Source: Flavobacterium fluviatile (GTDB taxonomy: Bacteria > Bacteroidota > Bacteroidia > Flavobacteriales > Flavobacteriaceae). From it: 64,000 bases of DNA. The stretch lies in the NCBI RefSeq assembly GCF_010645065.1, contig NZ_JAADZW010000014.1, positions 1 through 64,000 on the forward strand, written 5' to 3'. Below the pieces are notes generated by a model. It was not told the origin of the DNA and searched no databases. It saw nothing but the letters and a program-made list of their open reading frames with translations. This document shows, one piece after another, positions 46,108 to 55,386 of this stretch. Position 1 is the stretch's first letter. Each line of letters starts with the position of its first letter. The translations under genes and the position numbers were made by a program.

Positions 46108-47580
46108 ATGATAGCACACAACTCCAAGATCATCGGCGAAGGTTTAACTTACGATGATGTATTATTAGTACCTAACTACTCGAATGTGCTTCCACGTGAA
46201 GTGAGTATCAAATCAAAATTCTCAAGAAACATAACATTAAACGTTCCAATCGTATCTGCTGCTATGGATACAGTGACCGAAAGTGCAATGGCAATCGCTA
46301 TGGCTCAGGAAGGCGGAATTGGAGTTTTACATAAAAATATGACCATCGAACAGCAGGCGGCGAAGGTTAGAAAAGTGAAGCGTGCTGAGGCCGGAATGAT
46401 CTTAGATCCGGTAACATTACCAATGAATTCAACAATTGCAGATGCAAAAGCTGCTATGAAAGAATTCGGAATTGGAGGTATTCCAATTGTTGACGAAAAC
46501 AGAATCCTAAAAGGAATTGTTACCAACCGTGACCTGCGTTTCGAAAAAAACAGCTCAAGACCAATCGAGGAAGTTATGACAAGTACAAATCTGGTTACTG
46601 TTGCCGAAGGAACTTCATTGGAGCAGGCCGAGGTTGTTTTACAAGGGCATAAAATCGAAAAATTACCGGTTGTAAACGCTAAAAATGAATTAGTTGGTTT
46701 AATTACGTTTAGAGATATTACAAAACTGACTCAAAAGCCAATTGCGAATAAAGATACTTTTGGCCGTTTAAGAGTGGCAGCTGCAATTGGAGTTACAGGT
46801 GATGCTGTCGAAAGAGCCGGTGCATTAGTTGCTGCAGGTGTAGATGCAATTATAATCGATACTGCTCACGGACATACAGAAGGCGTGGTGAATGTATTAA
46901 AAGAAGTAAAATCAAAATTTTCTCAAATAGATGTAATTGTCGGAAATATAGCAACTCCGGAAGCTGCTAAATATTTGGTAGAAAGCGGGGCAGATGGTGT
47001 AAAAGTAGGAATCGGACCTGGTTCTATTTGTACAACACGTATCGTTGCAGGTGTTGGTTTTCCTCAGTTTTCTGCAGTTCTTGAAGTGGCTGCTGCTATA
47101 AAAGGAACAGGAGTGCCTGTAATTGCAGATGGTGGAATACGTTATACAGGAGATATTCCTAAAGCAATCGCTGCCGGTGCCGACTGTGTAATGTTAGGTT
47201 CATTATTGGCAGGAACTAAAGAATCACCGGGTGAGACCATTATCTTCGAGGGAAGAAAATTCAAATCATACCGCGGAATGGGTTCTGTTGAGGCGATGCA
47301 GACAGGTTCGAAAGACCGTTATTTCCAGGATGTTGAAGACGATGTTAAAAAATTAGTTCCGGAAGGAATTGTTGGACGCGTTCCTTACAAAGGAGAGTTA
47401 AACGAAAGTATGCTTCAGTTTATTGGAGGTCTTCGTGCCGGAATGGGGTATTGCGGTTCAAAAGATATTCCGACTTTACAGGAGACAGGACGTTTTGTTA
47501 GAATCACATCAAGCGGAATCACGGAAAGTCATCCACATAACGTAACAATCACAAAAGAAGCTCCAAATTATTCAAGATAA
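46108..47580 (+). CDS. guaB: IMP dehydrogenase
   Basis: Oxidises IMP to XMP with NAD, the committed step to GTP. 490 residues. The catalytic barrel is interrupted by two CBS domains (about residues 95-205) that sense nucleotides. The catalytic loop GSICTTRI has Cys308, and the flap region [12 protein letters not shown] and [11 protein letters not shown] complete the active site. Located with purA in this window, so both purine branches are near each other. A small unknown gene starts three bases after its stop. Confidence 0.98.
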   Translation: MIAHNSKIIGEGLTYDDVLLVPNYSNVLPREVSIKSKFSRNITLNVPIVSAAMDTVTESAMAIAMAQEGGIGVLHKNMTIEQQAAKVRKVKRAEAGMILDPVTLPMNSTIADAKAAMKEFGIGGIPIVDENRILKGIVTNRDLRFEKNSSRPIEEVMTSTNLVTVAEGTSLEQAEVVLQGHKIEKLPVVNAKNELVGLITFRDITKLTQKPIANKDTFGRLRVAAAIGVTGDAVERAGALVAAGVDAIIIDTAHGHTEGVVNVLKEVKSKFSQIDVIVGNIATPEAAKYLVESGADGVKVGIGPGSICTTRIVAGVGFPQFSAVLEVAAAIKGTGVPVIADGGIRYTGDIPKAIAAGADCVMLGSLLAGTKESPGETIIFEGRKFKSYRGMGSVEAMQTGSKDRYFQDVEDDVKKLVPEGIVGRVPYKGELNESMLQFIGGLRAGMGYCGSKDIPTLQETGRFVRITSSGITESHPHNVTITKEAPNYSR

Positions 47581-47583
47581 TTT

Positions 47584-47979
47584 ATGGCTATAAAACTAAA
47601 GTTAAAAGAAGTTCTTGAAACTGAGCTATATTATGGCTTTTATGAAATTTTTGTTTTAGGAGGTTTTGATGTTCGGGCAAATCCAGATTTTTTTGTTGAA
47701 ATTCTGGATTTAAAGACAAATGAATCAATTCTTTTAAGGGAAAAAAACTTAAAAGCTAGAGATTATAAAAATGGAATTAAGGCTGTTAAATTTTTTAGTT
47801 TTGAAATATATAAATATACTAAATGTCGAATATCAGTTCATAATTTTGAAGACATGGTTGTGAATGATTTAATGCCAATGCCAATAACAAATCCAATTAG
47901 TGATTTTTTGTTTAATTTTTTTTCAGCGAGAAAACAAGAAAAGATTAATTTGGATCAAGTTGAAATATTGATTTGTTAA
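47584..47979 (+). CDS. Hypothetical protein coupled to guaB
   Basis: 131 residues, no signal peptide, starting three bases after the guaB stop, so probably translated from the same message. Acidic and basic residues are mixed, with aromatic clusters (ELYYGFYEIFVLGGFD, AVKFFSFEIYKYTKC). It may form a beta-rich domain. I recognise no family. Base composition is more AT-rich than guaB, which could mean a recent acquisition. Confidence 0.7.
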   Translation: MAIKLKLKEVLETELYYGFYEIFVLGGFDVRANPDFFVEILDLKTNESILLREKNLKARDYKNGIKAVKFFSFEIYKYTKCRISVHNFEDMVVNDLMPMPITNPISDFLFNFFSARKQEKINLDQVEILIC

Positions 47980-47991
47980 ATTATGATATAT

Positions 47992-48030
47992 AAAAAAGGC
48001 GTAAGATTTAAAATTCTTACGCCTTTTGTA
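47992..48030. terminator. Bidirectional terminator between convergent units
   Basis: AAAAAGGCGTAAGA pairs with TCTTACGCCTTTT (48014-48026). T runs occur on both strands; it serves the guaB unit and probably the L,D-transpeptidase gene. Confidence 0.85.
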
Positions 48031-48072
48031 GTGTTATCTTTAAGATAAAATCAATTATACATTAATCCATCT

Positions 48073-48960
48073 TTAAAGTGAAGCTGTATTTTTCTCTGTT
48101 TCCCTTAAAGTTTGATTTTCTAAAATTTCCTGAATAAAAGGCTTTGTCTGCTTTTCAATTTCAGCTTCAGAAATGTTTAAAGCCTTAGAATCATTTGCTA
48201 ATTGAAGCCATGGTTTAGGACCGTCAAAATCATAACTTCCAAAAACAACTACAGGAGTTCCCTTTACTTTTACATTTTCTTTATCTTTCAATATCCATTC
48301 GTCAGCGAATTTATAGAGGTATTTAGCGTCTTTTTCCAGTAATCTTAGGCAAGAATGCGACGCAGGATAGCCAGGTAATTCATATTGGTGAAAACCAACT
48401 CCTTTTTTATTTTCAATATTGAAATTCCATTTAAGCTCCCATTCGTCATTAAATGTACTGGTTGTTTTTTCTGCTTTCCAGTTGGTAAAAAATAATCCGG
48501 TTGGAGTAGGGTCTGCTTTTCTTCCCATATTAGTAGGGCCTGTACGAACTAATTCTCCATTTTCATAAGCGGCAAAAGTTTGTGTGGGATAAGAGAAAAT
48601 GATAATTTTTGAAACACCTTCTAAGGCATTAACATGTAAGGGGAATGGGAGGTAATAAACCAGGTCGCCACTGAAATCTGAAGGAATTACAAGTGAATCG
48701 AGTTTCTTAAGACTTGCTTTGTCAGCTCTGTTCAGCGCATAGATAATATTCATTTTAGCGCTGTCAGCTTCATTAGTCTTCAGCCATTCTTTAGATTTTG
48801 TAAATTGATATGAAACTGTCGATTCAGGTTTTTTATATTCAACTGTTTTCTTAGATTTTTTATTTTCTGCTATAGTAATGGTATCACTTTTTTTGCAGGA
48901 AACCATTAAAGCTAAAATTAGTATAAGTAACGCGTTTGCTATGTAATATAACTTCTTCAT
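48073..48960 (-). CDS. L,D-transpeptidase-family lipoprotein
   Basis: 295 residues. A lipoprotein signal ends LILALMVSCKK, placing the enzyme in the cell envelope. The YkuD catalytic motif is GFHQYELPGYPASHSCLRL, with the His and the nucleophilic Cys in SHSCLR. L,D-transpeptidases form 3-3 crosslinks in peptidoglycan or attach proteins to it. The N-terminal half precedes the YkuD domain and has no named fold. A single gene on the minus strand. Confidence 0.9.
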   Translation of the reverse strand: MKKLYYIANALLILILALMVSCKKSDTITIAENKKSKKTVEYKKPESTVSYQFTKSKEWLKTNEADSAKMNIIYALNRADKASLKKLDSLVIPSDFSGDLVYYLPFPLHVNALEGVSKIIIFSYPTQTFAAYENGELVRTGPTNMGRKADPTPTGLFFTNWKAEKTTSTFNDEWELKWNFNIENKKGVGFHQYELPGYPASHSCLRLLEKDAKYLYKFADEWILKDKENVKVKGTPVVVFGSYDFDGPKPWLQLANDSKALNISEAEIEKQTKPFIQEILENQTLRETEKNTASL

Positions 48961-49095
48961 AATATTTGTGTTTTTGATTATGGTAAAGTTCTATTTTTAT
49001 TATTTACTCACGTTATAGAATTTTTAAGATTATTTACTGGATTTTCATTATGAATTTGTTGGTTCATTTGATAATCAGATTTGTTTACGAGCGTG

Positions 49096-49144
49096 CAAAA
49101 AGCAATTATATTCCTCATTATAAAATGAATACAATTGCTTTTAT
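49096..49144 (-). terminator. Terminator of nudK
   Basis: AAAAGCAATT (49099-49108) and AATTGCTTTT (49134-49143), extended by ATTC/GAAT, form a long stem with a T run on the minus strand. The rest of the spacer up to 48961 shows nothing clear. Confidence 0.7.
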
Positions 49145-49224
49145 GTAATTTTTCGAGTCTTTTTTAGATAATTATTTAGTTATAAGTAATTGTGCTTATT
49201 TTAATCTAAATTATAAAAACTATT

Positions 49225-49806
49225 TTAAATCAACCCTTTTATTTTAGCATGCTGCAATAACATAATTGTCTTGGCATCCGTAATCTCGCCTGATTCGATC
49301 ATCGCATTAGCCTCATCGAAAGTAAATTCTAAAACTTCAATATTCTCCTGTTCAGCATCCAGTCCGCCGCCTTCGCTTACTTTCATACTTTGATCATATT
49401 CGCCAACAAAAAGATATAAAATCTCTGTTACGGCACCTGGAGACATATAGGTTTCAAAAACTTTCTCTACTTTAGAAATGCGATAGCCTGTTTCTTCTTC
49501 TGTTTCGCGAATGATTGCGGTTTCAGGATTGTCTTTGTCTAAAAGACCGGCGCAGACTTCAATCATCATCCCATCTTTATTTCCGTTAAGGAAAGTTGGC
49601 AAACGAAACTGACGTGTTAGAATGACTGTTTTTTGGATTGAATTGTATAATAAAATACCGGCCCCATTTCCACGGTCATACACTTCGCGAGTGTGGATTT
49701 CAGTTACACCATTTTCTTTTTTGTAATCATAAGTAACCCGGTTTAAGATATACCAGTTGTCAGATAGTAATTTAGTTTCTTTAATTTGAACTTCTGGATT
49801 TTTCAT
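49225..49806 (-). CDS. nudK: GDP-mannose pyrophosphatase
   Basis: 193-residue Nudix hydrolase, very close in pattern to NudK: KILSDN-like KLLSDNWYILNRVTYDY, then VYDRGNGAGILLYN, and MSPGAVTEILYLFVGEY. The Nudix box GLLDKDNPETAIIRETEEET has all canonical residues for magnesium binding. NudK splits GDP-mannose to GMP and mannose 1-phosphate; related ADP-ribose hydrolases are the alternative. It lies downstream of purA after a terminator. Confidence 0.9.
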   Translation of the reverse strand: MKNPEVQIKETKLLSDNWYILNRVTYDYKKENGVTEIHTREVYDRGNGAGILLYNSIQKTVILTRQFRLPTFLNGNKDGMMIEVCAGLLDKDNPETAIIRETEEETGYRISKVEKVFETYMSPGAVTEILYLFVGEYDQSMKVSEGGGLDAEQENIEVLEFTFDEANAMIESGEITDAKTIMLLQHAKIKGLI

Positions 49807-49823
49807 AATGAAGTAATTGATGT

Positions 49824-49855
49824 AAAAAAAAAACGCCCTGAATATCAGAGCGTTT
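49824..49855 (-). terminator. Terminator of purA
   Basis: On the minus strand AAACGCTCTGA and TCAGGGCGTTT pair with one mismatch and are followed by about ten T. Confidence 0.85.
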
Positions 49856-49861
49856 AATGTG

Positions 49862-51133
49862 TTATTTTGTTATTGTTTGCTTTCTGTCTGGTCCAACCGA
49901 TACAATTTTGATTGGCACTTCGATTTCTTTCTCAATAAACTCAATGTATTCTTTCAGCTCAACCGGCAATTGATCATAAGTTGTCAATCCTGTTAGATCA
50001 GCTTTCCATCCTTTAAATTCTTTATAAACCGGAGTTACGTTCTCTGGTTCAATATTGTATGGGAAGTGAGAAATATTCTGCCCTTTGTAGTTGTACTCAG
50101 TACAAACTTTTAAAGTTTCAAATCCTGAAAGGACATCACCTTTCATCATCATTAACTGTGTCACTCCATTCACCTGAACAGCATATTTCAAAGCCACTAA
50201 ATCTAACCATCCGCAACGTCTTTGTCTTCCTGTTACAGAACCAAATTCATTACCAACTCTTGCCATTGTAGCACCCACTTCATCAAAAAGTTCAGTTGGG
50301 AAAGGTCCGCTTCCAACACGTGTAACGTAGGCTTTGAAAATCCCGTAAACCTCTTTGATTTTGTTAGGAGCAATTCCTAAACCTGTACAAGCTCCGGCAG
50401 CTGTAGTGTTTGATGAAGTTACGAAAGGATAAGTTCCGAAATCAACATCTAATAGAGAGCCCTGAGCTCCTTCGCAAAGAATAGATTTACCTGCTTTTTG
50501 AGCCTGGTGCATGTATTCTTCACTGTCAATGAAATCTAATTTCTTTAATTCTTCAATAGCTTCAAAGAATTCTTTTTCTAATTCTGCTAAATTATATTGA
50601 ATAGCAACATCATAAAAAGCAATCATTGCCTCGTGTTTGTCTGCTAAAGCTCTGTAACGTTCTTTGAAATCTTCTAATTCAATATCTCCAACACGTAAGC
50701 CGTTTCTGCCGGTTTTGTCCATATACGTTGGACCAATACCTTTAAGTGTAGAACCAATTTTTGCTTTTCCTTTAGATGCTTCAGAAGCTGCGTCAAGCAA
50801 ACGGTGCGTTGGCAAGATTAAATGTGCTTTTCTTGAAATGATTAATTTCTTTTTGATATCAAGGTTGAATTTTTCTAAACCCTCGATTTCTTTTTGAAAA
50901 ACTACCGGGTCAATTACAACTCCGTTTCCGATGATATTTACTGAATCTTTATGAAAAATTCCGGAAGGAATGGTTCTAAGTACGTGTTTGATTCCGTCAA
51001 ATTCTAATGTATGTCCTGCATTTGGTCCTCCCTGAAAACGTGCAATAATATCATAATTTGAGGTAAGAACGTCAACAATTTTTCCTTTACCTTCGTCTCC
51101 CCATTGTAATCCTAGTAATAAATCTACGGTCAT
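49862..51133 (-). CDS. purA: Adenylosuccinate synthetase
   Basis: Makes adenylosuccinate from IMP and aspartate using GTP, the first step to AMP. 423 residues, as expected. The GTP P-loop GLQWGDEGKGKIVD starts near residue 8, GPNAGHT follows, and GIGPTYMDKTGRNGLRVGD and VTGRQRRCGWLDLVALKYA are family marks. The leader contains a GGACAA/TTGTCC stem (51154-51172). The Fur-family gene lies 98 bases upstream on the same strand. Confidence 0.98.
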   Translation of the reverse strand: MTVDLLLGLQWGDEGKGKIVDVLTSNYDIIARFQGGPNAGHTLEFDGIKHVLRTIPSGIFHKDSVNIIGNGVVIDPVVFQKEIEGLEKFNLDIKKKLIISRKAHLILPTHRLLDAASEASKGKAKIGSTLKGIGPTYMDKTGRNGLRVGDIELEDFKERYRALADKHEAMIAFYDVAIQYNLAELEKEFFEAIEELKKLDFIDSEEYMHQAQKAGKSILCEGAQGSLLDVDFGTYPFVTSSNTTAAGACTGLGIAPNKIKEVYGIFKAYVTRVGSGPFPTELFDEVGATMARVGNEFGSVTGRQRRCGWLDLVALKYAVQVNGVTQLMMMKGDVLSGFETLKVCTEYNYKGQNISHFPYNIEPENVTPVYKEFKGWKADLTGLTTYDQLPVELKEYIEFIEKEIEVPIKIVSVGPDRKQTITK

Positions 51134-51231
51134 TCTGTTTTAATTTGCGTTGGGACAATCTAAGCTTGTCCTACTGATTATGTAGTTAATTTTCTTTTTT
51201 TTAGTTTTTTGAAAAGTCTGATTTAAAAAGA

Positions 51232-51696
51232 CTATGAATTTGTATTTTGCTTTTTGTTTCCGTAGAAATAAAGCGAGTGATTTGTGATTTCGATATCAAA
51301 AATTTCTTCGATAGTCTTTTTGATGGTCTGGATTCTTGGATCACAGAATTCGATCACCTCACCGGTATCTGTCATGATAATATGATCATGCTGTTTATCA
51401 AAATATGATTTTTCATAGTAAGCCTGATTTTGTCCAAATTGATGTTTTCTCACCAATGCGCAGTCTAACAATAACTCAATCGTGTTGTATAATGTAGCTC
51501 TGCTCACACGATAGTTTTTGTTTTTCATTTTGATATATAGGTTTTCTATGTCAAAATGTTCCTCGCTGTCGTAAATTTCCTGAAGTATAGCATAACGCTC
51601 AGGAGTTTTGCGATGCCCTTTTTGTTCAAGATACATTGTAAAAACATTTTTTACAATTTCTTGATTTCTAGTGTTGTCAGTTGAAATGAGTGTCAT
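51232..51696 (-). CDS. Fur-family metal-dependent regulator lacking the CxxC pair
   Basis: 154 residues from the ATG at 51696; an upstream in-frame start (51729) is unlikely because a -7 box lies between. The winged helix ([38 protein letters not shown]) and dimer domain fit Fur. The usual CxxC in the ICLDCG stretch is replaced by IIMTDTG, so the structural zinc site is lost; the HDH metal residues remain. It could respond to iron, peroxide or zinc. Likely co-transcribed with purA, though a weak AGTCT hairpin lies between. Confidence 0.88.
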   Translation of the reverse strand: MTLISTDNTRNQEIVKNVFTMYLEQKGHRKTPERYAILQEIYDSEEHFDIENLYIKMKNKNYRVSRATLYNTIELLLDCALVRKHQFGQNQAYYEKSYFDKQHDHIIMTDTGEVIEFCDPRIQTIKKTIEEIFDIEITNHSLYFYGNKKQNTNS

Positions 51697-51702
51697 ATCC
51701 GG

Positions 51703-51710
51703 CAAAGATA
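51703..51710 (-). promoter_or_regulatory. Promoter -7 box of the Fur-family gene
   Basis: TATCTTTG on the minus strand ends seven bases from the chosen ATG, so the transcript should have almost no leader. Confidence 0.6.
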
Positions 51711-51784
51711 ATTTATTATTTTTAATCAATAAAAGTTTCGGGTTTAAAGTTTCGTTATAAAACCCCTATAGACCCGTTAAAAAG

Positions 51785-54004
51785 TTAGGTTCTGTATTCT
51801 CTTGTTACTTTGTCAACACCATCAATTTTTTTAATGGCACTAATCATTTTCTTTAAAATAGTATTGTTTTTTACAATTACAGCTACCTGTCCATGGAAAA
51901 TCCCGGCATCTGTACTAAGCGAAATACTCTGGATATTAACGCTCATATTGTTAGAAATAACTTTTGTAAGCTGATTAGTAAGTCCTAAAACATCCATTCC
52001 CGTAATGTTGATAATGGCTTTAAATTCTTCCTGAGAAGAGTCAATCCATTTGGCGCTCATGATGCGATACGCATAATTTGACTGCATTCCAATTGCGTTT
52101 GGACAATCTTTTTTATGTACTTTGATTCCTTCGTTTATCGTAACAAATCCAAAAACGTCATCACCCGGAATCGGGTTACAGCATTGTGATAGTTTATAAT
52201 CCAGTTTGTCATGCTCAGTTCCAAAAACCAGCATGTCGTAATTGCTGCTGATGACCGGTTTATGGATATCCTCTGCAGCAGTATCTTTGGTCCTTTTGAT
52301 TTTGTTTTTAAAGAAATTGATAAAAGTATTACTCTTTTGCGCTGCATAATCTTTTAACTGCTGATTTTCGATAGCACCGATTCCAACACGATAAAATAAA
52401 TCTAAACTTGTTTTTAATTTAAAAAAGTTTACTAATTCGTTCGTAACCTGTTCATTGAGGGTAACTTTTAAATGCCTTAGTTTTCTGGTAAGTAATTCTT
52501 TTCCTTCTTCGGCAATTTTTTTGGTGTTCTCGTTAAGGACATTTTTGATTTTGTTTTTTGCTCTCGAAGTCGTTACGTAATCCAGCCAGTTTACCGTTGG
52601 CTTTTGATTTGCAGAAGTAATTACTTCAACCTGATCACCACTTTTTAATTCGTGATTTAAGGGAACCAAACGTCCGTTTACACGGGTTCCCCTGGTTTTA
52701 ATCCCAATTTCAGAGTGGATACTGAAAGCAAAATCAAGTGAAGTTGCGCCTTTTGGCAATGATTTGATTTCTCCTTTTGGTGTAAAAACGAAGATTTCCT
52801 GCGAATAGAGATTCATTTTAAAATCTTCCACAAAATCAACCGCATTGGTTTCAGGATTTTCCAAGGCTTCACGAAGCAGATTCAGCCAGGTGTCTAATCC
52901 GCTTTCCTCAGATGCGCCGTTTTTGTATTTGTAATGTGCCGCATATCCTTTTTCAGCAATTTCATCCATTCTCTCACTTCTTACCTGTACTTCAACCCAA
53001 CGGCCTTTTGGTCCCATAACGGTTATGTGCAGGGCTTCGTAACCGGTTGATTTAGGAGATGAAATCCAGTCTCGCAAACGACTTGGGCTGGGTCTGTAAT
53101 GATCTGTTACGATGGAGTAGATTTTCCACGCAATAAATTTTTCTTCATGGGAATCACATTTATAGACAATTCGCAGTGCAAACTTGTCGTAAACTTCGTC
53201 AAAACTTACATTTTGGGCACGCATTTTTCGACGAATCGAATAAATAGATTTTGGACGTCCTTTTATGATATAGTCAATATTTTCGGCATCGAGCGATTTT
53301 TTCAGGACATCCGAAATATCTTTGATGTATGCGTCCTGTTCTTCCTTAGTTTCCCTAATTTTGCTTACGATATCTTCGTAAACAGCCGGTTCTGTATATT
53401 TTAAGCCTAAATCTTCAAGTTTGGTTTTGATATTATAAAGTCCCAGACGATGGGCGAGTGGTGCATAGATGTATAAAGTTTCAGATGCAATTTTGGTCTG
53501 TTTGTATTCTACCATCGAATCCATGGTCTGCATGTTATGCAAACGATCTGCCAGTTTGATCAGGATAACACGTACATCGTCGTTGAGGGTCAGGATCATT
53601 TTACGGAAATTCTCTGCCTGCATGGAGGCATTCAAATCCTTTTGAACCATCGAAATCTTTGTTAGCCCTTCGACTAACTGTGCTACTTTCGGGTTAAATA
53701 AACGTTCAATATCTTCAACAGTAATGGGTGTATCTTCGACAACATCGTGCAATAAGGCCGCAGCAATAGAGGTAGCTCCCAAACCAATTTCCGAAGCTAC
53801 AATTTTTGCAACTGCAATAGGATGAAAGATATATGCCTCTCCGGATTTACGTCTTTGTTCTTTATGGGCATCAACAGCCACGTCAAAAGCTTTTCGAATT
53901 AATTTTTTGTCATCAATAGTCAACGTTTGATAGCTTATTCGAAGTAATTCTTTGTACTCCTGGGCGATTGCTTTGTTTTCTTTTTCAATATCTATTTCTG
54001 TCAT
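51785..54004 (-). CDS. Bifunctional (p)ppGpp synthetase/hydrolase (RelA/SpoT)
   Basis: 739 residues from the ATG at 54004; an in-frame TTG lies five codons earlier. Order: HD hydrolase domain (about 40-150, with ALLHDVVEDT), synthetase domain (about 225-340, RPKSIYSIRRKM and YEALHITVMGP), TGS domain (about 390-450, VFTPKGEIKSLPKGATSLDFAF), zinc-finger-like region (SQCCNPIPGDD) and C-terminal ACT domain (about 665-735). The hydrolase and synthetase motifs look intact. It is the stringent-response alarmone enzyme. Confidence 0.95.
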   Translation of the reverse strand: MTEIDIEKENKAIAQEYKELLRISYQTLTIDDKKLIRKAFDVAVDAHKEQRRKSGEAYIFHPIAVAKIVASEIGLGATSIAAALLHDVVEDTPITVEDIERLFNPKVAQLVEGLTKISMVQKDLNASMQAENFRKMILTLNDDVRVILIKLADRLHNMQTMDSMVEYKQTKIASETLYIYAPLAHRLGLYNIKTKLEDLGLKYTEPAVYEDIVSKIRETKEEQDAYIKDISDVLKKSLDAENIDYIIKGRPKSIYSIRRKMRAQNVSFDEVYDKFALRIVYKCDSHEEKFIAWKIYSIVTDHYRPSPSRLRDWISSPKSTGYEALHITVMGPKGRWVEVQVRSERMDEIAEKGYAAHYKYKNGASEESGLDTWLNLLREALENPETNAVDFVEDFKMNLYSQEIFVFTPKGEIKSLPKGATSLDFAFSIHSEIGIKTRGTRVNGRLVPLNHELKSGDQVEVITSANQKPTVNWLDYVTTSRAKNKIKNVLNENTKKIAEEGKELLTRKLRHLKVTLNEQVTNELVNFFKLKTSLDLFYRVGIGAIENQQLKDYAAQKSNTFINFFKNKIKRTKDTAAEDIHKPVISSNYDMLVFGTEHDKLDYKLSQCCNPIPGDDVFGFVTINEGIKVHKKDCPNAIGMQSNYAYRIMSAKWIDSSQEEFKAIINITGMDVLGLTNQLTKVISNNMSVNIQSISLSTDAGIFHGQVAVIVKNNTILKKMISAIKKIDGVDKVTREYRT

Positions 54005-54327
54005 AACGGCATGGTTCAATCCTTAAAAATAGGAATTTGTTTAAATATACGCAAGGGAATGGATTGCTCATTTTGGGTTTTAAAATTTAAGTTTCAACAA
54101 GGTGAAATTAGTTCTTTTGCAATTAAAAAGGAATTCGACTCCGCTCAGTCTGAGAAACAAAAAAATAATGTTTTGTGTTTAAAAATAAATGAAAAATCTT
54201 TAATTTTTTTGTTATAAGAAAATCACAGACTTTTAATTTTCAACTAAGGACTAAGGACTAAGGACTAAGGACTAAGGACTAAGGACTAAGAACTAAGGAC
54301 TAAGAACTAAGAACTAAGAACTAAGAA
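54005..54327. other. Spacer upstream of rel, rich in repeats
   Basis: Holds the relA/spoT promoter region, a dispersed GACTCCGCTCAG fragment at 54134-54153 and most of the heptamer array at 54243-54333. No coding frame supported. Confidence 0.6.
54134..54153 (-). repeat. Dispersed repeat fragment, second copy
   Basis: TTCGACTCCGCTCAGTCTGA is the reverse-strand form of the GTCACTCTGAGCGGAGTC element at 32721-32746, with the outer part diverged. Confidence 0.55.
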
Positions 54328-54333
54328 CTAAAA
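54243..54333. repeat. Heptamer tandem array, 13 units
   Basis: Thirteen consecutive seven-base units: six ACTAAGG, one ACTAAGA, one ACTAAGG, four ACTAAGA and a final ACTAAAA. The array runs into the last codon of the SpoU-type methyltransferase gene: the TAG stop (54330-54328) lies in the last unit. Typical of short tandem repeats that expand by slippage. Confidence 0.95.
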
Positions 54334-55116
54334 CCCTCTCTGTCTTTTAGCTTCAAAAATTAAAATAGCAGCAGCGACGGAAACATTCATACTGTCAATT
54401 TCGCCCTGCATCGGAATAATAATGTTTTGCGTTGCAGCATCACGCCATTCCTGAGTTAGTCCTGTTGCTTCTGTACCTACAACCAAAGCAGTTGGAGTAG
54501 TGAAGTTTTGTGTGTGATAGGAGGTTGAATTTTGTAATGTGGCACAGTAAAAATCAATTTTTTTCTGTTTCAAAAAAGAGATGATTTCTGCAGTAGTTCC
54601 GGTTGCAATCTGATTGGTAAACAAACAGCCAACACTTGAGCGTACTATATTTGGGTTGTATAAATCACTTTTTGGATTGGCAATCAATACAGCATCCAGA
54701 TTGGCAGCATCTGCAGTACGCAAAAGTGCACCAATATTGCCTGGTTTTTCAGGAGCTTCGGCTACCAGAATCAATGGGTTTTCGGATAATTTTAAATCGG
54801 ATAATTGCAATGACTTGGTTTTGGCTACAGCCAGAATTCCTTCAGTGGTATCGCGATAAGCCAGTTTTTGATAAACTTCTTTGTTAATTTCGATTAACTG
54901 AACTGATGATGAAACCAGTTTGCCAATTTGATTTTCAGAAACCAGTTCTGGTAAAAACAAAACCGTTTCGATTTCGTATCCGCCTTTTTGAGCCAATGAA
55001 ATTTCACGTAATCCTTCAATCAAAAATGTACCGGTTTGTTTGCGGGCTTTTGCTTTTTCCTGCAATAAAACAAGCGATTTTATAAACGGATTCTGGACTG
55101 ATGTGATTTGTTTCAT
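54328..55116 (-). CDS. SpoU/TrmH-family RNA 2'-O-methyltransferase
   Basis: 262 residues. An N-terminal substrate-binding domain (about 1-95) is followed by the SPOUT knot with the three motifs: PEKPGNIGALLRTADAAN, LVVGTEATGL and PMQGEIDSMNVSVAAAILIFE. It methylates a ribose in rRNA or tRNA; the exact target (RlmB-like or TsnR-like) cannot be set. The message has an octamer-repeat leader and the stop codon lies in a heptamer array, so both ends touch repeats. Confidence 0.92.
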   Translation of the reverse strand: MKQITSVQNPFIKSLVLLQEKAKARKQTGTFLIEGLREISLAQKGGYEIETVLFLPELVSENQIGKLVSSSVQLIEINKEVYQKLAYRDTTEGILAVAKTKSLQLSDLKLSENPLILVAEAPEKPGNIGALLRTADAANLDAVLIANPKSDLYNPNIVRSSVGCLFTNQIATGTTAEIISFLKQKKIDFYCATLQNSTSYHTQNFTTPTALVVGTEATGLTQEWRDAATQNIIIPMQGEIDSMNVSVAAAILIFEAKRQRGF

Positions 55117-55120
55117 TTTT

Positions 55121-55156
55121 TGAGCGACTGAGTTTCTGAGGCGCTAAGGTACTGAG
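55121..55156 (-). repeat. Octamer leader repeat of the SpoU-type gene
   Basis: Read on the minus strand: CTCAGTAC, CTTAGCGC, CTCAGAAA, CTCAGTCG, then CTCAAAAA running up to the ATG. It is an exact eight-base period with CTYAG constant and three variable bases. The same structure lies before the TRIC-type gene at 62116. Confidence 0.85.
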
Positions 55157-55216
55157 ATTTTTTTTTGTAAAAAAAGGAGCATAGGTTCAAAGTAACAAAT
55201 GGTACAAAGGTTTTCT

Positions 55217-55247
55217 CCTGCAAGGTTTTTAAAACCTTGTAGGTCTA
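55217..55247. repeat. REP-like hairpin downstream of the DUF58 gene
   Basis: CCTGCAAGGTTTT and AAAACCTTGTAGG form an imperfect hairpin of the same family as the two at 56754-56833. Confidence 0.75.
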
Positions 55248-55386
55248 GAAATAATAGAATGAAATTTTCAATTATTGATTGATATTCAATTATACCAGTT
55301 TCAGTACTAATAGGTAAATTTTGGAAACTTACTTTTGTTAATTTCTAAATCATTTCACATTTTACAATTCTCATCTCACAATTTGG

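Noticed and set aside
54243..54333. CRISPR or iteron origin
   Set aside because: Pure tandem seven-base units without spacers fit a slippage microsatellite; no replication gene nearby.
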